This document shows positions 28,981 through 38,390 of a DNA stretch of 64,000 nucleotides, one piece after another. The notes below the pieces were generated by a model. The model had not been told where the DNA came from, ran no database searches, and worked only from the letters and a program-made list of their open reading frames with translations. The position numbers and the translations under genes were made by a program. Location: NCBI GenBank assembly GCA_963845735.1, contig CAWJTR010000018.1, positions 186,001 through 250,000 of the forward strand. Direction: 5' to 3'. The stretch's first letter is position 1, and every line of letters starts with the position of its first letter. This DNA comes from AP-15 sp963845735 (GTDB lineage: Bacteria; Pseudomonadota; Alphaproteobacteria; ATCC43930; CGMCC-115725).

Positions 28981-29820
28981 GACTGGTGCGCTGCTGTCCC
29001 TGGGCGAGGGGTGGCGAAATAAGCTTCGATCGCGCGCGCCAGACCGCGGGCGAGCTGCTGCTGATAGGCCGGCTGTCGCAGCCGGCGTTCCTCGGACGGG
29101 GTTCGACAGACAGCCAAGTTCGACCAGGGCCGAGGGGATGTCCGGCGCGGTCAGCACGGCGAAATCGGCCGATCGCTGCGGATTTTCCAGCAGCACCACG
29201 TCGCGCCTGAGCGCCGTCACCACGTCGCGGGCGAACGCGATCGACGCATTGTCGGTCTGGCGGCGCGCCAGATCGATCAGGACGTCGCCGACCTCACGCG
29301 GCTCCCGCGACAGCCGGACGCCCTCCACCACATCCTTGTTCTCGCTCTCGGCGAGCGCGGCTGCTTCACGGTCCGAGGCTTTGGCCGACAGGGTGAACAC
29401 CGACAGGCCGTGCTTCGCCGGGTCGGGCAGCGCATCGGCGTGGATAGCCAGAAACAGATCTGCGTGCAGCGCGCGGGCGCGAACCACGCGCTCGCGCAAT
29501 GGCACAAACTCGTCGGGGCCGCGGGTCAGCGCGACCCGGAAACGGTGCGTCGCGACCAGCTGACCCGCCAGGTATTGCGCCGTCGGATAGACGATGTTCT
29601 TTTCGTAGACGCCGTCCGGGCCGATCGCTCCAGGGTCGATCCCGCCGTGACCCGGATCGAGGACGATCATCGGCCGATAGCGCAGCGGCGGCTTCCCTCG
29701 CAGCTCCGGCTTTCCTCGCCCCGGCGGCTGCGCCGAAGCCGCGTCGAACCTCGCACCGATTGCGGCGCAGCCCGCCAGCAGACGCAACACGTCGCGCCGC
29801 GCGCACGCGATATCCCACAT
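28977..29820 (-). CDS. N-acetylmuramoyl-L-alanine amidase, AmiC-like, Tat-exported (frameshifted)
   Basis: Amidase_3 family zinc enzyme of about 280 residues that cleaves the bond between peptidoglycan glycan and stem peptide in the periplasm, usually at cell division. Zinc ligands are His in VLDPGHGGIDPGA, Glu in GVYEKNIV and His in LAIHADALP; the catalytic Glu is in SALVELGCLSNP. The N-terminus has a twin-arginine signal (RRDVLRLLAGCAAIGARF). The frame breaks near 29098 by one base, after which the protein ends EERRLRQPAYQQQLARGLAR, then about 20 more residues. The ATG at 29820 is preceded by a G-rich ribosome site. No separate localisation domain is seen, which fits a simple alphaproteobacterial amidase. 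Confidence 0.88.
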
Positions 29821-30163
29821 CCCCCACCCCCTGCGGCTCGCTCCCGTCCCCAAACAAGAGCGGCCAATTCGTTTATATAATGCTGTCGAAGCACAGACGA
29901 GGTCGGGATTTTGGGAGTAGTGGCGCCGAAAGGCACTTACCAGGCTACGAAAAAACCGACGTACTCGGGTTTGGCCGGCGCAGACCGGGTGGAGCTGTGG
30001 GGGTGGTCGCTGCTGCTTCCCGCCGCTACTCGAACCCTAAAGCAGGGAAATTTCGCCGTATTTTCAATGTCGAACCGCCGCCGGCTGATAAAGCCGTGGA
30101 ATTGCGCGGCGGGGAGGGGCAGAGTTGGCGGAGCCCAAGAGCAACCTCGGGAGGACTACTACC
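29821..30163. other. intergenic region between amidase and amidohydrolase genes
   Basis: About 340 bases between divergent genes. It is locally richer in A and T (TTTATATAATGC near 29871 could be a -10 region). No RNA gene or clear operator was recognised. Confidence 0.4.
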
Positions 30164-31207
30164 GTGCCCCAATCCGCGATCCCGCCCGGCCGCCATGCGC
30201 CGATCCGCCCGGACTGGCTCGACAGGCGGCAAGAAGAGATCATCGAGCCCGAGCTGCCGATCGTCGATCCCCACCATCACATGTGGGACCGGCCGGGCAA
30301 CCGCTATCTGTTTCAGGATCTGCTGGCCGATGTCGGCAGCGGCCACAACATCGCCGCGACCTGCTTCGAGGAATGCCGCGAGATGTACCGCGCCGACGGT
30401 CCGCAGGAGCTGAAATCGCTCGGCGAGACCGAATTCGTCAACGGCATCGCGGCGATGAGCGCGTCGGGCAAATACGGCAAGACGCGCTGCATCGCCGGTA
30501 TCATCGGCAATGTCGATCTGCGGATCGGCAGCCGCGCCAAGGGCATCCTCGAACAGCATGTCACCAGATCCGGCGGGCGCTTCAAGGGCATCCGCAACGG
30601 CGCCACCTGGCATGCCGATCCGAGCCTGGAGATCTATTGCTCGGGCGCGCCCCAGGGCCTGTACCGCGACCCGAATTTCCGCGAGGGGTTCGCCGGGCTT
30701 GCCGCGCTCGGCCTTAGCTTCGACGCCTGGCTGTTCCAGACCCAGCTCGACGACGTGACCGATCTGGCCCGCGCTTTCCCGCAGGCGGCGATCGTCCTGA
30801 ACCATGTCGGCGGACCTTTGGCGATCGGGCCCTATGCCGGCAAGCGCGAGGAAGCCTTTGCCGCATGGAAGAAGTCGATCGGCGAGGTCGCCGCCGCTTC
30901 CCCGAACACCTATGTGAAGCTCGGCGGATTGGGCATGAAGCTTTCGGGCTTCACGTTTTTCAACGATGAGATGCCGCCGTCGTCGCAGGATCTGGAGAAG
31001 GCCTGGCGGCCCTACATCGAGGTCTGCATCGAGGCTTTCGGGCCGCAGCGCTCGATGTTCGAGAGCAATTTTCCGGTCGACAAGGGCATGTGCAGCTATC
31101 CGGTGATGTGGAACGCGTTCAAGCGCATCGCCTCGGGCTGTTCTGCCGCCGAGAAGACCGCGCTGTTCAGCGGCGCCGCGACCAAAGCCTATCGCCTGCC
31201 GGCGTAA
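30164..31207 (+). CDS. amidohydrolase-2 family protein
   Basis: 347 residues, TIM-barrel metal hydrolase of the amidohydrolase_2 family (group of 2-pyrone-4,6-dicarboxylate lactonase and related enzymes). The metal motif is VDPHHHMWDRPG near residue 38. The central His is in IVLNHVGGPLAIGPY, and the C-terminal Asp is in MFESNFPVDKGMCSYPVMWN. These match lactonase-like members that act on ring-cleavage products. The GTG at 30164 is chosen because CGGGAGG lies about nine bases upstream; an in-frame TTG at 30125 would add 13 residues. It precedes a thiolase-like and a DUF35 gene on the same strand, separated by the palindromic repeat. Confidence 0.85.
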   Translation: MPQSAIPPGRHAPIRPDWLDRRQEEIIEPELPIVDPHHHMWDRPGNRYLFQDLLADVGSGHNIAATCFEECREMYRADGPQELKSLGETEFVNGIAAMSASGKYGKTRCIAGIIGNVDLRIGSRAKGILEQHVTRSGGRFKGIRNGATWHADPSLEIYCSGAPQGLYRDPNFREGFAGLAALGLSFDAWLFQTQLDDVTDLARAFPQAAIVLNHVGGPLAIGPYAGKREEAFAAWKKSIGEVAAASPNTYVKLGGLGMKLSGFTFFNDEMPPSSQDLEKAWRPYIEVCIEAFGPQRSMFESNFPVDKGMCSYPVMWNAFKRIASGCSAAEKTALFSGAATKAYRLPA

Positions 31208-31243
31208 CGACTGCGGGCAAAAGCGTCTCAATGCAAAAGCACC

Positions 31244-31324
31244 GTCATGACCGGGCTCGTCCCGGTCATCCACGAGCCTCCGCAAAAGCAGGACGTGGAT
31301 GGCCGGAACACGTCCGGCCATGAC
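31244..31324. repeat. long imperfect palindrome, copy 2 of a dispersed intergenic repeat
   Basis: 81 bases with arms GTCATGACCGGGCTCGTCCC ... TCCACG and CGTGGATGGCCGGAACACGT ... CCATGAC, matching the element at 7059-7148. Here it lies between the amidohydrolase stop and the thiolase start on the coding strand. Confidence 0.8.
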
Positions 31325-31344
31325 AGCATAGGAGGGTCAGAACG

Positions 31345-32605
31345 ATGCCATTGCCGAGAACGGAGGTGGATGCCACCACCCCGAAATACCTGCGCGACAA
31401 ATATGCGATCGTCGGCGTAGGGGAGACAACCTATACCCGCGGCTCGGGCAAGACGACCCGCGCGCTCGGCACCTGGGCGGTCCGGAACGCGATCCTCGAC
31501 GCCGGGCTCAAGGCCTCCGACATCGACGGCATTCTGTCCTATTCGGGCGGCAACTCGACCTCGGGGACGTTTATCGCCGGCGATCTCGGCATCCGCCCCA
31601 ATTACTACATGGATGTGGTCGGCGGCGGCTCGTCGACCGAGGCGCTTGGTCGGCATCGCGATCGGTCTGATCGAGGCCGGCTGCTGCAAGACGGTAGCGA
31701 TCTTCCGCTCGATGAACGGATATTCGCAGGTCAGGATCGGCGGCACCGGCGCGCGCTCGGCAGCGCCCGTCGGTGGCGACGCGCTGCACAACCGCGCCTA
31801 TGGCTGGCAGAGCGCCGGGCAGAGCTTCGCCCCGACTTTTATGCGCCATATGTATGATTACGGCACCAAGCCCGAGCAGGTCGCCGCGGTCAAGGTCGCG
31901 CACAGCCATCACGCCTCGAACAATCCGAAGGCCTATTACAAGAAGCGCTTTACGGTCGACGACGTGCTGTCGAGCCAATTCATCTGCAAGCCGTTGCACC
32001 TGCTCGATTGCTGCGTCGAGACCGACAATGCGACCTCGATCGTCGTGACGTCGGCCGAGCGCGCCCGCGACATGAAGCAGCCGCTGGTGCTGATCCGCGG
32101 CGTCGTCGGCCGCTGCTGCAAGCCGCGCCTCGACATGCATTACCAGCACGGGCCGATCTCGACCGTCGCCGGCTATTACGCGCGGCAGATCCTGTGGCCG
32201 AATGCCGGGGTCGGGCCGGAGGATATCGACGTTACCGGCTCCTACGACGCCTTCACCTTCACGACGATGCTGCAGCTCGAGGATTACGGCTTCTGCAAAA
32301 AGGGCGAAGGCGGCGAATATGTGTCGAGCGGCGCGATCCAGCTCGGCGGGCGGCGGCCCAACAACACCAGCGGCGGCCATCTGTGCGAGGGCTACACCCA
32401 CGGCATGAACATGGTCATCGAAAACACCCGCCAACTGCGCCACGACGCCGACGATTCCTGCCCGGTCGGCGCCGACGGCAAGCGCCAGCACACCTACGAC
32501 TACCGGGAAGGCGGCTGCCGCCAGGTCAGGAATGTCGAAGTCAGCGCCAATCTCGGCTGGGCCAACCCGGCGACCGCCTCGTCGATGGTCATGCGGCGCG
32601 GCTGA
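31345..32605 (+). CDS. thiolase-like protein, lipid-transfer/SCP-x type (frameshifted)
   Basis: About 420 residues of the thiolase superfamily, in the non-condensing branch that pairs with DUF35 proteins. It opens YAIVGVGETTYTRGSGKTTR. GILSYSGGNSTSGTFIAGDL and VVGGGSSTEA lie where a classical thiolase has its nucleophilic cysteine, and here Ser or Gly occupy the site. The C-terminal half has GYTHGMNMVIENTRQLRH and NLGWANPATASSMVM. With a DUF35 partner, such proteins form retro-aldolase or acyl-transfer complexes in steroid and aromatic side-chain breakdown (Ltp2-type). The frame breaks near 31646 by an extra T. GGAGGG precedes the ATG at 31345. The stop is about 15 bases before the DUF35 gene. 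Confidence 0.85.
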
Positions 32606-32619
32606 GGAGGAGAAGGAAC

Positions 32620-33141
32620 ATGCCTATCCGCGGCGAATACCTTGGCATGGGGCTCACCATCGACGATCTCGATGTCGAGAACCTCGAATATTTCCGCCAC
32701 TGCGCGGAGCACGATTTTCACCTGCAGGCCTGCGCCCAATGCGGCCGGCTGCGCTACCCGCCGACCACCGCCTGCCCGTGGTGCATGAGCCTCGAATCAA
32801 GCTGGAAAAAGGTCGAGGGCAAAGGATCGGTGCATTCCTACAGCGAGGTGCACCACGCGATCCAGCCGGCCTTTCGCGGCAAGACCCCCTATCTGATCCT
32901 GCTGGTCGATCTCGACACGCAAAAGGGCGAGCCGACGCCCGAGGAAGCCCTGCGCGTCGTCGGCAACCTCGCCACCCCCGACGGCCAATTGGCGCCGCCC
33001 GAACTGGTCAAGCGGGTCGGCATCGGCACCCGCGTGCGCATGGTGTTCAGCGATGTCGCTTCCGGCCTCGCCCTGCCGCAATGGACGATCGACGAGACCG
33101 CCGCGCAGCCGGCAAGTGTCTGGCGCTACCCGCAGGAATAG
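32620..33141 (+). CDS. DUF35 Zn-ribbon/OB-fold protein
   Basis: 173 residues. After a helical start, a four-cysteine zinc ribbon is seen (LQACAQCGRLRYPPTTACPW with CMSLESSW following: C-x2-C and C-x2-C), then an OB-fold domain (GKGSVHSYSEVHHAIQPAFR, TPYLILLVDLD, VGIGTRVRMVFSDVASG). DUF35 proteins bind acyl-CoA and act with thiolase-fold partners, such as ChsH2/Ltp2 complexes in steroid degradation. The ATG at 32620 has a GAGGAGGAGAAGG ribosome site. It is tightly linked to the thiolase-like gene, which supports a two-subunit enzyme. Confidence 0.9.
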   Translation: MPIRGEYLGMGLTIDDLDVENLEYFRHCAEHDFHLQACAQCGRLRYPPTTACPWCMSLESSWKKVEGKGSVHSYSEVHHAIQPAFRGKTPYLILLVDLDTQKGEPTPEEALRVVGNLATPDGQLAPPELVKRVGIGTRVRMVFSDVASGLALPQWTIDETAAQPASVWRYPQE

Positions 33142-33240
33142 TGATCGGGAGGCTTCAACGCGCTTCGCTTCTGCCGTTTGACATGGCGAGCCTTTGACCG
33201 TCGAGCGCTCTGCGCGGCCGGCGGTCAGCGCGCACGCGCC

Positions 33241-34621
33241 TCAGCCCTCCTCGATCGGGAATTTCGCAAAGATCTCGTCGCACCGCTTGAACGCCTTGTC
33301 GACCGCCGCCTGCGGCGTCACGCCTTTGGTTGATCACGTCGATCATCGCGATCGCGAACACATGCTCGGTCGAGACCTGCGCCCGGGCCGGGTTGTACAC
33401 TTCGTAGGGCGGGATTGTCGGGCCGAGCACGCCCTGTGTGGTATAGGCCTGGAGCGGCTCGTTCTTCGGGTCCAGCCAGAACGCCTTATCGTTCTCGACG
33501 ATCGACTTCATCGGCGGCAGCCAGCGCCCGAGCCCGCCTTTCAGATAGGCGCCGAGCACTTTTGGCTCGATCGAATATTTGAGGAAATCCTTCGCCGCTT
33601 CGATATTTTTCGCGCCCTTTGGAACCACAACCCCCTGGCCGCCGAGGACGCTCGGCAGTGCTTTGCCGTCATTGCTCAGCGGCAGGCCCAAGGTCAGGAT
33701 GTCGTTGTACTGCTCCTTGTTGTCCCAGAGCGCCACCTCGGTCGAGATCGTGCCGTCGAGATCCATGGTGATCAATTTGGCGTGAAAGGCGTTGTTGTCG
33801 TCGGCGTCGTTCCAGTTCAGCATCGCCGACGGCATGTAGCCTTTTTTGTAGGCCGTCGTCAGTTGCTCGACCGCCTTGATCACGGCCTCACGCGCCTGCG
33901 GGTCGTTGGTGTGCACTTTGCCGTCCGACGTGAACAAGTCCTTGCCGCCATAGGCGATCATGACATGATCGAACTGACCGACAACATCGAACCCGGCCGC
34001 CGAAATCTGAATGGAATAGCCATAGATGTTGCGCCTGCCTTGCGCCCGCAGTTTCGCCGCCACCTGCGGGAAGAAATCCAGAAAGGCGTCCCAGGTTTTC
34101 GGGATGTCCGACGTCTTGTAGCCCGCCGTCTCGATCAGCGATTTCCAGGTGTGGAACGGGGTTACCGCGGCCTTGTGCGGGAGGATGTAATAGCCGCGTT
34201 TCTTCGCGACATTGTTATAGGCGTACCCGTAACTCAGCGACGAGGGGGTGAACAGCGATTTCTGCGTCTCGATGACGTCGGTAAGGTCGACCAGCTGGTC
34301 CTTCCAGGCGCCCAGCACGCCAAAGAAGTAATCGCCGAGATTGATGATGTCGGGCACGACCCCGCTCGTAATCGCGGCGATTTCCTTTTGCCGCATCGGA
34401 GCGAACGGCAGGATGCTGTAGTCGATCGTGTTGCCGCTCGCCTTCTCGTAATCAGCCACCATCTGCTTAAAGCTGATGTCCTCTTGCTGGGCGAAGCCCT
34501 GCACCCACCACACGGTCGCGGTCGTGGCCGCGGCGTTAGCGACATAGGGGCGCGCAATTGCTCCCGCCGCCGCCAGCCCCATCGATCCGCGCAGCACCGA
34601 GCGCCTGGTCAGCTTGTCCAT
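33241..34621 (-). CDS. sugar-type ABC transporter binding protein A1 (frameshifted)
   Basis: Family 1 extracellular solute-binding protein of about 460 residues, periplasmic. The N-terminus has a twin-arginine-like signal (TRRSVLRGSMGLAAAGAIAR) ending near ANAA. The mature part starts TVWWVQGFAQQEDISFKQMV and contains LNWNDADDNNAFHAKLITMD and GLPLSNDGKALPSVLGGQGV. The frame breaks near 33332, and the corrected end is KGVTPQAAVDKAFKRCDEIF. It is clearly a paralog of the binding protein at 36631-38007, sharing NTIDYSI, LNWNDADDNNAFHAKL and GLPLSNDGK. The ATG at 34621 has GGGAGGA before it. It is the last gene of its minus-strand set, after the two permeases. Confidence 0.88.
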
Positions 34622-34785
34622 ACATTCCTCCCTCGTTCGAGCCCGCTGCCCCTCGCGGACCGGATCCTCATCCGCGAAAAATTATGCGCCGACGAGACGG
34701 CCGGTTCAACAACTCGCGCCAAGGCCCCAATTCTGGCTCCGGCCCGAGGCGGGGCTCTAGCCTTGATGGGTCAGCAGCGGGCGAC

Positions 34786-35700
34786 TCAGCCTTTGACGCC
34801 GCCCATCGTCAAGCCGGCCGCCATATATTTGCGGAACCAGTAATAGACCACCACCGGCGGCAGCGCGTAAATGGTCGCGGTGGCCATCATATAGTTCCAC
34901 GGCGACTCGTCGCTGTTGAGAAATTGGACGATCGCTATCGGTACCGTCATGCTCTTCGTCGAGGACAACAGCAGAAACTGGTAGAGAAATTCGTTCCACG
35001 CCGCCAGCATGGCAAAGGTGCCGATCGCGACCAGCGCCGGCGCCATCAGCGGCAGATAGACGCGAAAATAGATCTGCATCGGCGAGGCGCCGTCGATGCG
35101 GGCCGCTTCGTCGAGCTCGATCGGAATGCTGCGGCCGTACTGCTGGAAGATGAAGATCGCATAGGGCGTGGTGAAGGCGACAAGCGCTGCGATCACGGCC
35201 CACAGATTATTCATCATGCCATATTGCGCCATCAGGCGATAGTACGGGATCGCCAGGAACGAGGCCGGGATTACATAGGTCAACAGCGCGCAATTGGTGA
35301 CGAGCCAGCCGTGCCGGACGCGCAGCCGCCCGACTGAAAAGGCCGCCAAGGACCCGATTGACAATGTCAGCAACACCACCATCCCGGCGAGAAACACGCT
35401 TCTGCCGAATTGTTCCCAGAAATACGCGAGATACCAGTAGCCCTGGGTGAGCACGATCCAGTAGCTGTAGAGCGAGGGATGCGGCGGGAACACATGGGTC
35501 GTCAACACATCGCTGTGCGAGTCGAGCGAAACCATGATCATGTTGTAGATCGGCAAGAGCGACCAAATCACCAGCACGACGCTGAGGATCGCCGCCCCGA
35601 CATTGGTCATATAGCGCCGCCGTCGCGCCACCCGAACCGAGTGCAGCACGCCGGCATCCGTGCGGGCTCTCGCCCTGCCCTCGACAGCAATGACGGTCAT
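34786..35700 (-). CDS. sugar-type ABC permease A (MalG type)
   Basis: 304 residues, six membrane helices, inner-membrane subunit of a CUT1 importer. The ATPase-coupling EAA loop is ELDEAARIDGASPMQIYFRV followed by YLPLMAPALVAIG; the end AAGLTMGGVKG is typical of MalG-like permeases. ATG at 35700, two bases after the stop of the partner permease, so expression is tightly coupled. No ATPase gene lies in this set. Confidence 0.93.
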   Translation of the reverse strand: MTVIAVEGRARARTDAGVLHSVRVARRRRYMTNVGAAILSVVLVIWSLLPIYNMIMVSLDSHSDVLTTHVFPPHPSLYSYWIVLTQGYWYLAYFWEQFGRSVFLAGMVVLLTLSIGSLAAFSVGRLRVRHGWLVTNCALLTYVIPASFLAIPYYRLMAQYGMMNNLWAVIAALVAFTTPYAIFIFQQYGRSIPIELDEAARIDGASPMQIYFRVYLPLMAPALVAIGTFAMLAAWNEFLYQFLLLSSTKSMTVPIAIVQFLNSDESPWNYMMATATIYALPPVVVYYWFRKYMAAGLTMGGVKG

Positions 35701-35702
35701 CG

Positions 35703-36620
35703 TTACTGCTCCACGGCCATCGTGCGCAATTTGCGCATCAGGAAAATCACGAGCGGGATCATCAGCGGCAGCGCCGTCATCACGGTGGCGACGCCGAGAT
35801 TGGGATCCGACAAATCAAAGGCGTTGCGGATGCCGAGGTTCGCCAAGGTATAGGTTGTCAACGCCGGGCCGCCGTTGGTGATTAAGAACGGCGTTGCGAA
35901 ATCGCCGACCGAAAAGACCGTCGACAGTAGGGTATTGACGAAATAGAGCGTGGCGAGCAGCGGAAAGGTGATGTGCACGAACCGCCGCAGCCCGGTCGCA
36001 CCGTCGACGGCGGCCGCCTCATAAAGCTCCGGAGCAATTGCCATCCGGCCGGCGATAAAGATCACGGTCCAGAACGGCATGAATTTCCAGATATAGGATG
36101 CGATGATCGAGCCCAGCGCGATCCAATGTGAATCCAGCCAAAACGGCCCGTTGATGCCGAACAGCTCCCACAGCAGATTGTTGAGCAGCCCCCACTGGCC
36201 GTCGAGCATCCAGTGGACCGAGATGAAAGTCGGCAACAACGGCACCGCCCAAGGCAACACAAAGACGATCAGCAGCGCCTTTACCCACCAGCCCGGCCGA
36301 ACAAAGAAGCCCGACAGCAGGAACGCCATAAACATCTTGAGATTGACGGCGACTCCTAAGTAGATCAACGTGTTGACGACCGTATTCAGATAGACCGGAT
36401 CGGCCCACAATTCTTTGTAGAGGGCCGGGTCGTGGCCCATCCACAACCCGTAGACGATCGGATAGGCGACAAAAACGACAAATACCGCCAGATAGGGGAT
36501 GACGAAGGCGAGCGCCCACAGGTATTCCGAGCCCTTCAGGTGGCCGCGCAGCGAATCCCACAGGGCGTGCGGTCGCCCGGCCAGCGGGCGGCCAAGCTGA
36601 ATCGCCGATATATTTGCCAT
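35703..36620 (-). CDS. sugar-type ABC permease A (MalF type)
   Basis: 305 residues with six to seven membrane helices, partner of the MalG-type permease. The EAA loop is PELYEAAAVDGATGLRRFVH followed by ITFPLLATLYFV. The stretch SVHWMLDGQWGLLNNLLWEL is the periplasmic loop common to the MalF group. The ATG at 36620 (MANISAIQL) was chosen over a longer start because GAGGGGGCGACC precedes it and the gene then begins 10 bases after the upstream binding-protein gene. Confidence 0.92.
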   Translation of the reverse strand: MANISAIQLGRPLAGRPHALWDSLRGHLKGSEYLWALAFVIPYLAVFVVFVAYPIVYGLWMGHDPALYKELWADPVYLNTVVNTLIYLGVAVNLKMFMAFLLSGFFVRPGWWVKALLIVFVLPWAVPLLPTFISVHWMLDGQWGLLNNLLWELFGINGPFWLDSHWIALGSIIASYIWKFMPFWTVIFIAGRMAIAPELYEAAAVDGATGLRRFVHITFPLLATLYFVNTLLSTVFSVGDFATPFLITNGGPALTTYTLANLGIRNAFDLSDPNLGVATVMTALPLMIPLVIFLMRKLRTMAVEQ

Positions 36621-36630
36621 GGTCGCCCCC

Positions 36631-38007
36631 TCAGCTCGCAACGATAGGGAATTTCGCCACGATAGTCTCGGCACGCTTGAACGCCGCTTCGATCGCGGCC
36701 TGCGGCGTCATGCCGTTTTTCATCACGTTGATCACGGCGCGCATCATGGCATTCTCGACCCCGACCGGCCCCATGCCCGGGTTGCGCGCCTCGTAGATCG
36801 GGATGTTTGGGCCAAACAGGGTTTCGTTGACGTAAGTCGCGACGTGCGCATCCTCTTTGAGCCAGAACGGGTCGCTCTTGGCGATCTCCGGAAACGGGAT
36901 CACCCAGCGGCCGAGAGACGCCTTCAACTGTGTGTTCAGCACCTTCGGCTCGCTGAAATACTTCATGAATTCCTTGGCGACCGGAACGTTCTTCGCCCCC
37001 TGCGGGATCGCCACGCCGAAACTGTTGACCTGCGCCGGGACCGGTTTGCCGTCGTTGCTTAGCGGCAGGCCATAGGTCATGATGTCGTTGTATTGCTCCT
37101 TGTCGTGGTAGAGCGCCACCTCGGTCGACAGCGAGCCGTCGAAATCCATCACCATCAGTTTGGCGTGAAAGGCATTGTTGTCGTCGGCATCGTTCCAGTT
37201 GAGGACGACCGGCGGCACGTAGCCGTCGGTAAACTGTTTCGCCAGATAGGTGGTGGCCTTGATCGCCGCCTCCTTGACCTGCGGGTTGCCGGTCTGCAAC
37301 TGGCCCTCCGCGTCGACCAGCTCGCCGCCGTTGGCGAGCGTGAAGGCGTTGAAGAGGTTGATCGGGTCGACCCCGGTCGCGGTCAGCTGATAGCCCATGC
37401 CGTAGACGTTGCGCATCCCCTGCTTCTTCAGGCCGTCCTGCACCGGCCGGAAAAAGTCGTTGAACGCATCCCAGGTCTTCGGAACGTCGGCGACATTCTG
37501 GCCTGATTTTTCTACCATAGACCTCCAGAAACGGAACGGCACCGCAGCAGATTTCCACGGTATCTGATAATAGCTGCGTTTTTTGGTAACATTGTTGTAG
37601 GCAAAGCTGCAATCATGAGCATTCTGGCTCCAGTGAGGTTTCTGAGCTTCAAAGACGTCAGTCACATCGACGAATTTATTATTCCAGGTATTCAAGTAGA
37701 GAAAGTTGAAATCCGCGGTTTCTATCATATCCGGCACGACCCCAGCGGCAACTGCCGAGACCGCCTTTTGCCGCAATGCAGCAAACGGAATGATGCTGTA
37801 GTCGATAGTGTTTCCGCTGGCCTTCTGGTAATCGGCTACCATAGCCTTATAAGCCGCGTCCTCTTCGGGGATGAAGCCCTGCGCCAGCCACATGGTGGCG
37901 GTCGAGGCCGCGGCGTTGGCGATATGGGGCCGCGCCAAGGCCGCCCCGGCCACCAGCGCGGCCGAGCCGCGAAGCACCGAACGCCGTGTGGTACCGTTCA
38001 TCCGCAT
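36631..38007 (-). CDS. sugar-type ABC transporter binding protein A2
   Basis: 458 residues, intact, periplasmic binding protein of extracellular solute-binding family 1. The signal has TTRRSVLRGSAALVAGAALA and ends near IANAAAS. The mature protein includes GNTIDYSIIPFAALRQKAVS, VLNWNDADDNNAFHAKLMVM and GLPLSNDGKPVPAQVNSFGV, and ends NGMTPQAAIEAAFKRAETIV. It shares these landmarks with A1 at 33241-34621, so they are paralogs flanking one permease pair. The ATG at 38007 has GGGAAGGA before it. It is probably the first gene of the operon A2-permease-permease-A1. Confidence 0.92.
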   Translation of the reverse strand: MRMNGTTRRSVLRGSAALVAGAALARPHIANAAASTATMWLAQGFIPEEDAAYKAMVADYQKASGNTIDYSIIPFAALRQKAVSAVAAGVVPDMIETADFNFLYLNTWNNKFVDVTDVFEAQKPHWSQNAHDCSFAYNNVTKKRSYYQIPWKSAAVPFRFWRSMVEKSGQNVADVPKTWDAFNDFFRPVQDGLKKQGMRNVYGMGYQLTATGVDPINLFNAFTLANGGELVDAEGQLQTGNPQVKEAAIKATTYLAKQFTDGYVPPVVLNWNDADDNNAFHAKLMVMDFDGSLSTEVALYHDKEQYNDIMTYGLPLSNDGKPVPAQVNSFGVAIPQGAKNVPVAKEFMKYFSEPKVLNTQLKASLGRWVIPFPEIAKSDPFWLKEDAHVATYVNETLFGPNIPIYEARNPGMGPVGVENAMMRAVINVMKNGMTPQAAIEAAFKRAETIVAKFPIVAS

Positions 38008-38390
38008 GTTCCTTCCCTGCTCGCGCGGCCCATTCTGCAAGCGGCGCCTTCCGGCGCTCGTCGCACTACCTTACACTAAGATAACCGGGCGCCATGCTGC
38101 AAATCATATCGCAACCGCTCGTCTCGCTCAAACGATATCGTAGTGTCGCCCGCGGCTCAATTTGTTATCGTTGCGCGACCGAGGTATGGGGCAGCGGTGC
38201 CGCCGGGTCGACCGTCTCCCTCCCTGGTGACCGCAGCGCGCCCGCGCCGGCGCCCTTCCGTTAAGATCTGCAAGGACGACGGACTCATTGTCCCAGGCAA
38301 GTGACGCCTTCCCAACTCGGGCACTTGACGCCCACGGCAATCTGGGCTTGATCCTCGGCGGCTACCAGCCACAGCGTAAGGAAGCCGGGG
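38008..38390. other. intergenic region between binding protein A2 and racemase-family gene
   Basis: About 380 bases between divergent genes. It contains the perfect palindrome at 38132-38141 and A/T-rich patches (AATTTGTTATCGTTG near 38160) that could be promoter elements. No gene is supported. Confidence 0.45.
38132..38141. promoter_or_regulatory. candidate operator palindrome
   Basis: ACGATATCGT is a perfect ten-base palindrome about 125 bases before the binding-protein A2 start and 250 before the racemase-family start. It could bind a dimeric regulator of the transporter operon. The evidence is position and symmetry only. Confidence 0.25.

Noticed and set aside
30020..30110. Possible tRNA-like segment (GGTTCGAGT on minus)
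   Set aside because: The surrounding bases do not form acceptor, D or anticodon stems; the match is only to the T-loop consensus.
33194..34843. 549-residue open frame on plus opposite binding protein A1
   Set aside because: Antisense shadow of a high-GC gene; its sequence is Arg/Asp/Gly-rich without family motifs, while the minus frame is a clear binding protein.
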